Shown here in pieces: positions 6,688-11,969 of a stretch of 11,969 nucleotides of DNA. Under the pieces are notes generated by a model. It worked only from the letters and a program-made list of their open reading frames with translations, was not told the DNA's origin and searched no databases. Within the stretch, counting starts at the first letter, position 1; each line of letters opens with the position of its first letter. The position numbers and the translations under genes were made by a program. Source of the stretch: JBCFBK01 sp039679975. GTDB lineage: Bacteria > Bacteroidota > Bacteroidia > Bacteroidales > Prolixibacteraceae. The stretch spans positions 1 to 11,969 of the forward strand of contig JBDKTZ010000439.1 in the NCBI GenBank assembly GCA_039679975.1, written 5' to 3'.

Positions 6688-8325
6688 ATGAGAAGACTGC
6701 AAAATAGAGGAATTGGTTTTATAATCGTTATTGTTTTTCTTTTACCCGTGCTTCCCGGGCATACTCAGGGTGTGGAAACGAGTATGATCAAGTACGGAAG
6801 ACTGATGCAACTGATCGAAAATTTTTATGTCGACACAGCCAATATTGATCAATTAACAGAGAGTGCTGTTGTGGAAGTTCTGGGTAAACTGGATCCGCAT
6901 TCTGTTTATATCTCCAAAGACGAAGTGAAAGAAATGAACGAACCCCTGGAAGGGAATTTCGAAGGGATCGGTATTTCTTTTAATATTTTGAGAGATACCT
7001 TAAGAGTGGTTACCACGATCCCCGGCGGACCTTCTGAAAAAGCAGGATTACTGCCCGGAGATTGCATCGTGGTGATTGATGACAAACCCGTGGCAGGCAC
7101 TGGCCTTAAAAATAATGAGGTCATGAAAATGCTTCGCGGTGAAAAAGGAACACAGGTCAAACTGAAAATAAAAAGACAGAAGGAGGCTACCGGTTTGCTT
7201 TCATTTACAATTGTCAGGGATAAGATTCCGATCTTTAGCCTGGATGCTTCTTATATGCTGAATGACGAATCGGGTTACATCAAACTAAATCGGTTTTCTG
7301 CAACCACAACCGAAGAGTTTTCGGATGCTATTAAAAAGCTGAAAAAAAATCCGGGATTTAAAAACCTGATACTCGACCTCAGAGGCAATGGCGGAGGATA
7401 TTTGAAAGCGGCCATTGAAATGGCTGATCAGTTTTTGGGACCTCAACATCTGGTTGTTTATACGAAAGGAGTGCACGAACCCAGAAAAGACTATAAATCG
7501 TCGGCTCTTGGGGAATTCGAGGAAGGGAGGCTTGTTGTGCTGATTGACGAAGGCTCTGCCTCGGCCAGTGAAATTGTAGCGGGAGCTGTGCAGGACTGGG
7601 ACCGAGGGGTCATCGTCGGACGCAGATCGTTTGGCAAAGGTTTGGTGCAGCAGCCATTTCCTTTGACCGACGGATCCATTGTCCGGCTTACAACAGCCCA
7701 CTATTATACTCCCAGCGGACGCGGCATACAAAAGCCTTATGACAGGGGGGTAGACGAATACAGGAAAGATTACGTGAACCGTTTCGAAAGCGGGGAACTG
7801 TTTACTCGTGACAGTGTTCACCTGGATAAACGACAATCTTTTGAAACGTTAAGGAATAAGCGTGTTGTTTATGGCGGCGGTGGCGTAATGCCCGACATCT
7901 TTGTTCCGATAGATACCTCATCCAATTACAGGTTCTTTAATTTATTGGCCAGACAAAATGTACTTTACTCTGTGTCTATGGATTATATGATTTCAAACCG
8001 GCAGGAAATCTCAAGTAAATATAAGGGGTTTGATGATTTTAATGAAAATTTTGAAGTGCCGGATCATCTGATCGAAAAGATGGTTCAGGAGGCGGACAAT
8101 GAAAAGATTGAAAAAGATCAGGCAAGTATTGACTTTGCCCGTCCGCTTATTCTCAAACAAGTAAAAGCGCTTCTCGCCAGAGATCTTTATGGGATGGATT
8201 ACTATTACAGGGTGCAAAACCAGGATGACGATGTGATCGGGGAAGCGCTTCATGTTTTGAAGGAGCGTTCTGAATATGAACAGTTACTTGCTGAGCAATC
8301 AGATCATGCCACAGGCAATTTATAG
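6688..8325 (+). CDS. S41 family C-terminal processing peptidase with PDZ domain (CtpA/Prc-like)
   Basis: This 545-residue serine peptidase of the Ctp family trims or degrades exported proteins from their C termini. An N-terminal hydrophobic stretch (about 9-22) serves as signal peptide or anchor. Residues 31-85 form the short helical N domain, about 88-165 the PDZ domain (EGIGISF at 92-98, PGGPSEKAGLLPGD at 112-125) and about 178-350 the protease core. The catalytic pair is Ser292 in GSASASE (289-295) and Lys317 in FGKG. Their 25-residue spacing, with Gln321 four residues on, equals Ser430-Lys455-Gln459 of E. coli Prc. GYIKLNRF (196-203) and DLRGNGGG (230-237) are typical. A C-terminal region of about 190 residues after the core (355-545) has no motif I recognise. 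The gene sits 19 nt after guaA, and its 3' end overlaps pnuC by 50 nt. Its substrate is unknown. Confidence 0.95.
   Translation: MRRLQNRGIGFIIVIVFLLPVLPGHTQGVETSMIKYGRLMQLIENFYVDTANIDQLTESAVVEVLGKLDPHSVYISKDEVKEMNEPLEGNFEGIGISFNILRDTLRVVTTIPGGPSEKAGLLPGDCIVVIDDKPVAGTGLKNNEVMKMLRGEKGTQVKLKIKRQKEATGLLSFTIVRDKIPIFSLDASYMLNDESGYIKLNRFSATTTEEFSDAIKKLKKNPGFKNLILDLRGNGGGYLKAAIEMADQFLGPQHLVVYTKGVHEPRKDYKSSALGEFEEGRLVVLIDEGSASASEIVAGAVQDWDRGVIVGRRSFGKGLVQQPFPLTDGSIVRLTTAHYYTPSGRGIQKPYDRGVDEYRKDYVNRFESGELFTRDSVHLDKRQSFETLRNKRVVYGGGGVMPDIFVPIDTSSNYRFFNLLARQNVLYSVSMDYMISNRQEISSKYKGFDDFNENFEVPDHLIEKMVQEADNEKIEKDQASIDFARPLILKQVKALLARDLYGMDYYYRVQNQDDDVIGEALHVLKERSEYEQLLAEQSDHATGNL
8260..8265 (+). promoter_or_regulatory. 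Shine-Dalgarno-like site for pnuC inside the peptidase gene
   Basis: AAGGAG lies 10 nt before ATG 8276, within the coding sequence of the S41 peptidase. Such a site is uncommon at starts in this window and favours 8276 over the alternative in-frame ATG at 8306. It may simply reflect the encoded Lys-Glu, because Bacteroidota depend little on Shine-Dalgarno pairing. Confidence 0.4.
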
Positions 8326-8932
8326 CTGGCTGGAGGTTAATTCGATTGAGGTTCTGGGGGCAGTTCTGGGATTGATCTATATATTTCTGTCGATCAGACA
8401 AAATATTTTTACGTGGCCCGTGGGATTGTTTACATCAGCACTTTATATCTACGTTTTTTTTAAAGCAAAATTTTATGCGGATATGGCTCTGCAGATGTAT
8501 TACGTGGGAGTCAGTATCTACGGATGGTATTACTGGATAAAAGGAAGCCCGGAGAAGGAACATGATTTGCCGGTGGTGCATATGCCCCGTAAATTTTGGA
8601 TTCCGCTTATGATAATCTCAGTCATCCTTTTCCTGTTCATTGCCTGGATTTTAAAAAATTACACAGATTCGCCCATTCCATTCTGGGATGCTTTCACGAC
8701 TGCATTTAGTTTAACCGCCACCTGGATGCTTGCGCGAAAATATCTCGAAACCTGGCTGATCTGGATCATCGTGGATCTTGTGTCAACTTTTTTATATGCG
8801 ATAAAAGATCTTTGGGCTACAGTAATCCTGTTTTCGGTGTATACCGGGATGGCAGCGGTCGGCTATTTTCAATGGAAAAAAGAGAGGGTAAGCATCAGTC
8901 CGATCAATAACAAAGAAACCTATCCACTTTAA
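8276..8932 (+). CDS. pnuC: Nicotinamide riboside transporter PnuC
   Basis: This 218-residue inner-membrane protein has about seven hydrophobic segments: roughly 24-40, 46-62, 68-87, 108-126, 135-153, 158-175 and 180-198. PnuC proteins carry nicotinamide riboside by facilitated diffusion, and uptake is driven by phosphorylation inside the cell. Family features are the TWPVGLFTSALYIYVFFKAK segment (46-65), the aromatic YADMALQMYYVGVSIYGWYYW stretch ending in the W-x-x-W pair (Trp84, Trp87), and ATWMLARKYLETWLIWIIVD (148-167). The end is lysine-rich and polar, as expected for a cytoplasmic tail. The start at 8276 overlaps the S41 peptidase by 50 nt in another frame; ATG 8306 (208 residues) is the alternative. 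The next gene, 19 nt downstream, encodes the matching riboside kinase, which strongly supports this substrate over thiamine or riboflavin, carried by the PnuT and PnuX relatives. Confidence 0.93.
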   Translation: MNSYLLSNQIMPQAIYSWLEVNSIEVLGAVLGLIYIFLSIRQNIFTWPVGLFTSALYIYVFFKAKFYADMALQMYYVGVSIYGWYYWIKGSPEKEHDLPVVHMPRKFWIPLMIISVILFLFIAWILKNYTDSPIPFWDAFTTAFSLTATWMLARKYLETWLIWIIVDLVSTFLYAIKDLWATVILFSVYTGMAAVGYFQWKKERVSISPINNKETYPL

Positions 8933-8951
8933 CCAGATCATAAGCTTTTTA

Positions 8952-9485
8952 ATGAGTAAAATCATTGTTTTAACCGGACCCGAGTCGACTGCGAAAAGCA
9001 CACTGACAAAAGAGCTTGCAACCTACTTTAATGTCACTTATTTCAGTGAATATGCCAGGGAATATCTTGCAGGCAAGAGAGACAAATACGCTTATGCTGA
9101 CGTGGAACATATTGCCCGGAAACAAATTGAATATTATACTATTGCGCAGCAGAGGAAAGAGAATTTCGTGTTTCTGGATACCTGGTTAATTATTACAAAA
9201 ATATGGTTTAAATGGGTTTTTGATCGGGCGCCTGACTGGTTGGAAGAGGCGATCATTACTCATCCGGTCGACCTGTTTCTCCTTTGCCGCCCGGATATTC
9301 CCTGGATTCCGGATCCGTTGCGTGAAAATGGCGGCGAGCAGAGAGAGCAGTTGTTTCGGATCTATAAAGACGAATTGCAGACTTTCGGATTTCCGGTAGC
9401 CGAGGTTGGAGGAAATGGTGAACAGCGTGTTTTTAATGCCATAGAAGCCGTTAAATCAACTATGTTTTGTTCGAAAACTTTGTGA
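8952..9485 (+). CDS. Standalone nicotinamide riboside kinase (NadR C-terminal-type P-loop kinase)
   Basis: The 177-residue cytosolic P-loop protein matches the ribosylnicotinamide kinase domain of NadR (AAA_28-type). It shows the phosphate loop TGPESTAKST (8-17) with Lys15, the segment FSEYAREYL (31-39), an acidic strand end FVFLDTW (Asp76) and CRPDIPWIPDPLREN (112-126), the characteristic lid region of this family. It would phosphorylate nicotinamide riboside to NMN, trapping what PnuC brings in. Unlike E. coli NadR it has no helix-turn-helix repressor domain and no NMN adenylyltransferase domain; at 177 residues it is kinase only, so NMN must be adenylylated by an enzyme encoded elsewhere. 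Ala14 replaces the usual glycine before the Walker A lysine. The gap to pnuC is 19 nt, so they probably share an mRNA. Substrate assignment rests on family and neighbour. Confidence 0.86.
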   Translation: MSKIIVLTGPESTAKSTLTKELATYFNVTYFSEYAREYLAGKRDKYAYADVEHIARKQIEYYTIAQQRKENFVFLDTWLIITKIWFKWVFDRAPDWLEEAIITHPVDLFLLCRPDIPWIPDPLRENGGEQREQLFRIYKDELQTFGFPVAEVGGNGEQRVFNAIEAVKSTMFCSKTL

Positions 9486-9560
9486 CTTGTATTTTATATG
9501 ATTATCAGCTATTTTTAGACACATGAACCTCGTTCCATACGACGATAAATTAATATACAA

Positions 9561-10514
9561 ATGAAAGAACTTATTCGTGAAAACATGCGATCAGAACATG
9601 ATATCATTCAAAAGATCAACCGATCTATCGATGAACTGGCTGATCCCAAGACATATAGTCCGGTCTGTCACGATCACCGGGCAGGAGAGCCACTGCCATC
9701 CACACAGAAGCTGGATTCGATTGTAAAGATGATCAGGGAGATTTTATTTCCCGGATATTTTGGCAATACCAGTCTCCGTTCCGATACCATCAGACATTAT
9801 ATGGGCGTCTATATTGATGAACTGTTTGAATTGCTTTCGGAACAGGTCCTGTCCGGTCTGTGTTTTACCTGCAAAGATCCGGAAAACGCGGATATGCAGG
9901 AACGGAGCCGTCACGCTCAGGAAATAACCGCTGATTTTATTGCCTGCCTTCCTGAAATACGGCGTGTGCTGGTGACCGATGTAGAGGCTGCTTTTCTTGG
10001 CGATCCTGCTACCTTTGACCGAAGTGAGGTGATATTCTGCTATCCGGCAATCCGTGCGATTTCCAGCTACAGGATTGCTCACCGCCTGTTGGAACTTGGA
10101 GTTCCGCTGATACCGCGTATGATCACCGAAATGGCCCATTCCGAAACAGGAATTGATATCCATCCCAAATCCCAGATCGGTGAGTTCTTTACGATCGACC
10201 ATGGAACAGGTGTAGTGATTGGCTCGACCAGCATTATCGGGAATAATGTCAAATTGTATCAGGGTGTGACGCTGGGAGCAAAAAGCTTTCCTCTTGATGA
10301 AAAGGGAAATCCGATCAAAGGCATACCGCGTCATCCGATTGTTGAAGATAATGTGATCATTTACGCACAAGCGACTATTTTGGGGCGGGTGCGCATCGGC
10401 AAAAACTCGGTGATCGGTGGAAATGTTTGGGTCACCAGTAATGTTCCCCCAAATTCAAGGGTATTACAAACCAAAGCCCGCGAAACTTCATTTCTGGACG
10501 GTGCAGGAATCTAA
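9561..10514 (+). CDS. cysE: Serine O-acetyltransferase
   Basis: CysE acetylates L-serine with acetyl-CoA to O-acetylserine, the entry step of cysteine synthesis. The protein has 317 residues, longer than the 273 of E. coli CysE. It has an N-terminal helical domain (about 50-185) and a left-handed beta-helix of hexapeptide repeats (about 195-300). Active-site residues align with E. coli: Asp199 in DIHP (D143), His214 in DHGTG (H158) and His258 in PRHP (H193). QGVTLGAKSFPLDEKGNPIK (234-253) carries the longer loop common in this branch instead of the short glycine-rich E. coli one. The protein ends in GAGI; a C-terminal isoleucine is what SATs insert into CysK to form the cysteine synthase complex. 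A start at 9585 (residue 9) is possible. A 75-nt gap precedes the gene, so it may have its own promoter; none is convincing. The next gene follows 16 nt on. Confidence 0.95.
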   Translation: MKELIRENMRSEHDIIQKINRSIDELADPKTYSPVCHDHRAGEPLPSTQKLDSIVKMIREILFPGYFGNTSLRSDTIRHYMGVYIDELFELLSEQVLSGLCFTCKDPENADMQERSRHAQEITADFIACLPEIRRVLVTDVEAAFLGDPATFDRSEVIFCYPAIRAISSYRIAHRLLELGVPLIPRMITEMAHSETGIDIHPKSQIGEFFTIDHGTGVVIGSTSIIGNNVKLYQGVTLGAKSFPLDEKGNPIKGIPRHPIVEDNVIIYAQATILGRVRIGKNSVIGGNVWVTSNVPPNSRVLQTKARETSFLDGAGI

Positions 10515-10530
10515 GATCATTGAAGAAACC

Positions 10531-11679
10531 ATGTTTGAAAACAATCAGCTGATCGCGACAACTTATGCAGGACTTGAACAGGCACTTGCAGAAGAATTGA
10601 TTGCCCTGGGCGCCGATGAGGTTCAGGCCCTGCGCAGGGCTGTCAGCTTCAGAGGGGATATCCGGATGATATACAGGGCTAACTATGCGCTGAGAACAGC
10701 GCTGAGAATATTGGTACCCATAAAGACATTCAAGGTCTTTAAAGCTGACGACCTCTATCAGCAGGCATCAAAGATCAGGTGGGAAGACTATTTTGATACC
10801 GGTCAAACATTCGCCGTTCAGGGAACAGTATTTTCCGCACTGTTTACGAATTCAATGTTTGCCTCACTGAAGCTGAAAGATGCAATTGTGGACCGGTTCC
10901 GAAGAGTCCTTAATAAAAGACCTTCTGTGAACGCGAATAGTCCCGACGTACTGATCAATTTGCATCTTGCTAATGACTCCTGTACTGTTTCTCTCGATAG
11001 CAGCGGTGAGTCGTTGCACAAACGCGGATACCGTTCAGCAGGTCATGAGGCGCCGATCAGTGAAGTGCTTGCCGCAGGATTACTGAAATTGTCCGGCTGG
11101 AATGCCAGAGAATCACTTACTGACCCCATGTGCGGTTCCGGAACAATTGTCATTGAAGCAGCCATGATGGCGGGGAACATATGTCCCGGTGAATATGGGC
11201 GTCACTACGCTTTTCAGTATTGGAAGGACTACCGTTCAGATTTATTTGAAGAAATAAAAAGAGAAAGCTGCCACAGGCGGCCTGAATTTTTGATATATGG
11301 CTCCGATAATTCAAGAAAAAGCATCGGTTTGTCATACAAAAATGCAGTCAATGCCAAAGTCGCCGGCATGATTCAATTGGAAGTTATTGATTTTCGGGTG
11401 CTGGAAAAAAAACCGGACTCTTCCTTCATGATCTTTAATCCTCCATATGGAGAACGCCTGAGCCCGGGAGATGACGCATTTTATTCGATGATAGGCGAAC
11501 GCTTGAAACATGTCTTTACTGATTCCGAAGCCTGGATCATAAGCACTAATTCCTGCTTTAAAACTATCGGATTAAAACCGGCCCGAAAAATCGCCCTTTT
11601 TAACGGTTCGCTGGAATGCAGTTTCCGAAAGTTCGAATTATACAAAGGTTCCAAAAAAGGAATTCAGCAAATGCATTAA
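10531..11679 (+). CDS. THUMP-domain class I SAM-dependent rRNA methyltransferase (RlmL N-terminal-like, COG0116 type)
   Basis: The protein has 382 residues. An N-terminal ferredoxin-like and THUMP RNA-binding region covers about 5-160, ending in the family-typical LDSSGESLHKRGYR (155-168). It is followed by a Rossmann methyltransferase domain with SAM motif I DPMCGSGTIVIEAA (198-211), an acidic ribose-binding loop GSDNS (257-261) and the N-methylation motif FNPPYGERL (302-310). This is the architecture of enzymes making N2-methylguanine in 23S rRNA, such as the N-terminal half of E. coli RlmL (G2445). It lacks RlmL's second, RlmK-like methyltransferase half, as expected of single-function homologues. 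The exact target base is inferred. The frame is open upstream to ATG 10417, but that would overlap cysE by about 100 nt and add 38 residues with no family likeness, so ATG 10531, 16 nt after cysE, is chosen. No classical plus-strand terminator follows. Confidence 0.91.
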   Translation: MFENNQLIATTYAGLEQALAEELIALGADEVQALRRAVSFRGDIRMIYRANYALRTALRILVPIKTFKVFKADDLYQQASKIRWEDYFDTGQTFAVQGTVFSALFTNSMFASLKLKDAIVDRFRRVLNKRPSVNANSPDVLINLHLANDSCTVSLDSSGESLHKRGYRSAGHEAPISEVLAAGLLKLSGWNARESLTDPMCGSGTIVIEAAMMAGNICPGEYGRHYAFQYWKDYRSDLFEEIKRESCHRRPEFLIYGSDNSRKSIGLSYKNAVNAKVAGMIQLEVIDFRVLEKKPDSSFMIFNPPYGERLSPGDDAFYSMIGERLKHVFTDSEAWIISTNSCFKTIGLKPARKIALFNGSLECSFRKFELYKGSKKGIQQMH

Positions 11680-11709
11680 AAAACAGACTGCTGCATCTTT
11701 CCCTTTAAA

Positions 11710-11761
11710 AACGCAGTGATCGACCTCTCCTATAGTTTATAGGAAGATCCATCACTGCGTT
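11710..11761 (-). terminator. Long hairpin with terminator polarity on the minus strand
   Basis: Outer arms AACGCAGTGAT (11710-11720) and ATCACTGCGTT (11751-11761) pair perfectly over 11 bp. An inner stem TCCTATA (11728-11734) with TATAGGA (11738-11744) caps the structure with a GTT loop; the middle pairs only partly. Read on the minus strand, the outer stem runs directly into five T, as in an intrinsic terminator. Read on the plus strand, only two T follow, then CAAAATG, with a T-rich run about 15 nt further. It may still stop rlmL-like transcripts, but the polarity favours minus-strand transcription. Confidence 0.5.
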
Positions 11762-11780
11762 CAAAATGACCAATTTCTTT

Positions 11781-11826
11781 TTTGTAAAGAATTGAGGTAT
11801 TTGTCATTTCATTCTTCTTTTACAAA
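11781..11826. repeat. Inverted repeat TTTGTAAA / TTTACAAA
   Basis: TTTGTAAA (11781-11788) and TTTACAAA (11819-11826) are perfect inverted copies. GAAT (11789-11792) and ATTC (11811-11814) extend the pairing after a 4-nt bulge, and G-T pairs extend the outer side. The element is AT-rich, so chance cannot be excluded. Its right arm overlaps the first copy of the 13-bp direct repeat. Confidence 0.35.
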
Positions 11827-11834
11827 GGATAATC
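11822..11834. repeat. Direct repeat ACAAAGGATAATC, copy 1
   Basis: This 13-bp sequence is identical to 11920-11932, 98 bp downstream. Likeness continues rightwards as GAATT after an AA insertion in this copy. On the minus strand it reads GATTATCCTTTGT, which resembles a -7 element TAnnTTTG with one extra base. Confidence 0.45.
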
Positions 11835-11919
11835 AAGAATTTAAGTACAGATACCTTAAAAAACCAACCATACACGAAGAATACTAACTAAACTTAAAGA
11901 ACTAAGCTAAACTAATTGA

Positions 11920-11932
11920 ACAAAGGATAATC
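11920..11932. repeat. Direct repeat ACAAAGGATAATC, copy 2
   Basis: This is the second identical copy of the 13-mer at 11822-11834, here followed directly by GAATT. It follows the CTAA-rich tract. Its role is unknown: it could be a regulator site, a pair of minus-strand promoter elements, or the remnant of a local duplication. Confidence 0.45.
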
Positions 11933-11969
11933 GAATTCTGAATTAACATTTTTGCCAACAAACCAATTT

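Larger units (their letters stand above)
11680..11969. other. Gene-free 290-nt region at the right edge
   Basis: Every reading frame on both strands has early stop codons and no convincing gene is present. The stretch is AT-rich and holds a 52-nt hairpin, a TTTGTAAA/TTTACAAA inverted repeat, two copies of a 13-bp direct repeat and a CTAA-rich tract (five CTAA and one CTTAA between 11884 and 11915). It may be the leader of a plus-strand gene beyond the window, or the 3' flank of a minus-strand gene: two minus frames are open from the edge for about 20 codons. Confidence 0.6.

Noticed and set aside
7285..7836. 183-codon minus-strand frame opposite the S41 peptidase
   Set aside because: It covers the catalytic core in antisense; the open frame follows from codon use of the plus-strand gene.
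9744..10370. 208-codon minus-strand frame opposite cysE
   Set aside because: It is antisense to the acetyltransferase active site, has no recognisable domain and no promoter-like sequence.
10417..10530. Upstream ATG for the methyltransferase, within cysE
   Set aside because: The added 38 residues are an out-of-frame reading of the CysE beta-helix end; the family starts near the chosen ATG.
11710..11761. Terminal inverted repeats of an insertion sequence
   Set aside because: The arms are only 30 nt apart with no transposase or target duplication; a hairpin is the simpler reading.
1..11969. CRISPR array, tRNA or rRNA genes, prophage or defence island
   Set aside because: No regularly spaced repeats, cloverleaf, rRNA-like stretch, integrase or known defence gene was recognised; almost all the DNA is used by housekeeping genes.

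Overview
The window looks like a chromosomal stretch of a Bacteroidota genome, probably Bacteroidales/Marinilabiliales-like. The lineage is inferred from protein character: an M13 lipoprotein peptidase, a secreted DUF1080 protein, a standalone nicotinamide riboside kinase next to PnuC, and a long serine acetyltransferase. A perfect TAnnTTTG -7 promoter element before guaA and mostly A-rich, Shine-Dalgarno-poor start regions agree. The order-level placement is a guess.

Left region (1-2896): the 3' end of an rmlD-type dTDP-4-dehydrorhamnose reductase gene is followed 12 nt later by a PgcA-like phosphohexomutase. Then comes an exported DUF1080 (3-keto-disaccharide hydrolase family) protein. Convergent with it, on the minus strand, is an M13 neprilysin-type lipoprotein metallopeptidase. 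The two convergent stop codons are separated only by one strong hairpin with A- and T-tracts, which can terminate both transcripts.

Centre (4919-5138): a divergent intergenic region holds a clear guaA promoter element, an imperfect inverted repeat upstream of it and a weaker candidate promoter for the peptidase.

Right region (5139-11679): six plus-strand genes follow with short gaps or overlaps: guaA (GMP synthase), a secreted S41/PDZ C-terminal processing peptidase, pnuC (nicotinamide riboside transporter), a standalone NadR-type nicotinamide riboside kinase, cysE (serine O-acetyltransferase) and a THUMP-domain RlmL-type rRNA methyltransferase. PnuC and the kinase form an uptake-and-trap module for nicotinamide riboside, giving NMN for NAD synthesis. 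CysE starts cysteine synthesis, and the methyltransferase probably modifies a guanine of 23S rRNA. The only larger gap, 75 nt, lies before cysE.

Right edge (11680-11969): 290 nt without a gene hold a 52-nt hairpin whose terminator polarity fits the minus strand better than the plus strand. They also hold a second inverted repeat, a 13-bp direct repeat and a CTAA-rich tract. This is the least explained part of the window.

The window is mostly housekeeping and metabolic. I found no defence system, mobile element, CRISPR array, tRNA or rRNA, and nothing that I can defend as a new multi-gene system.
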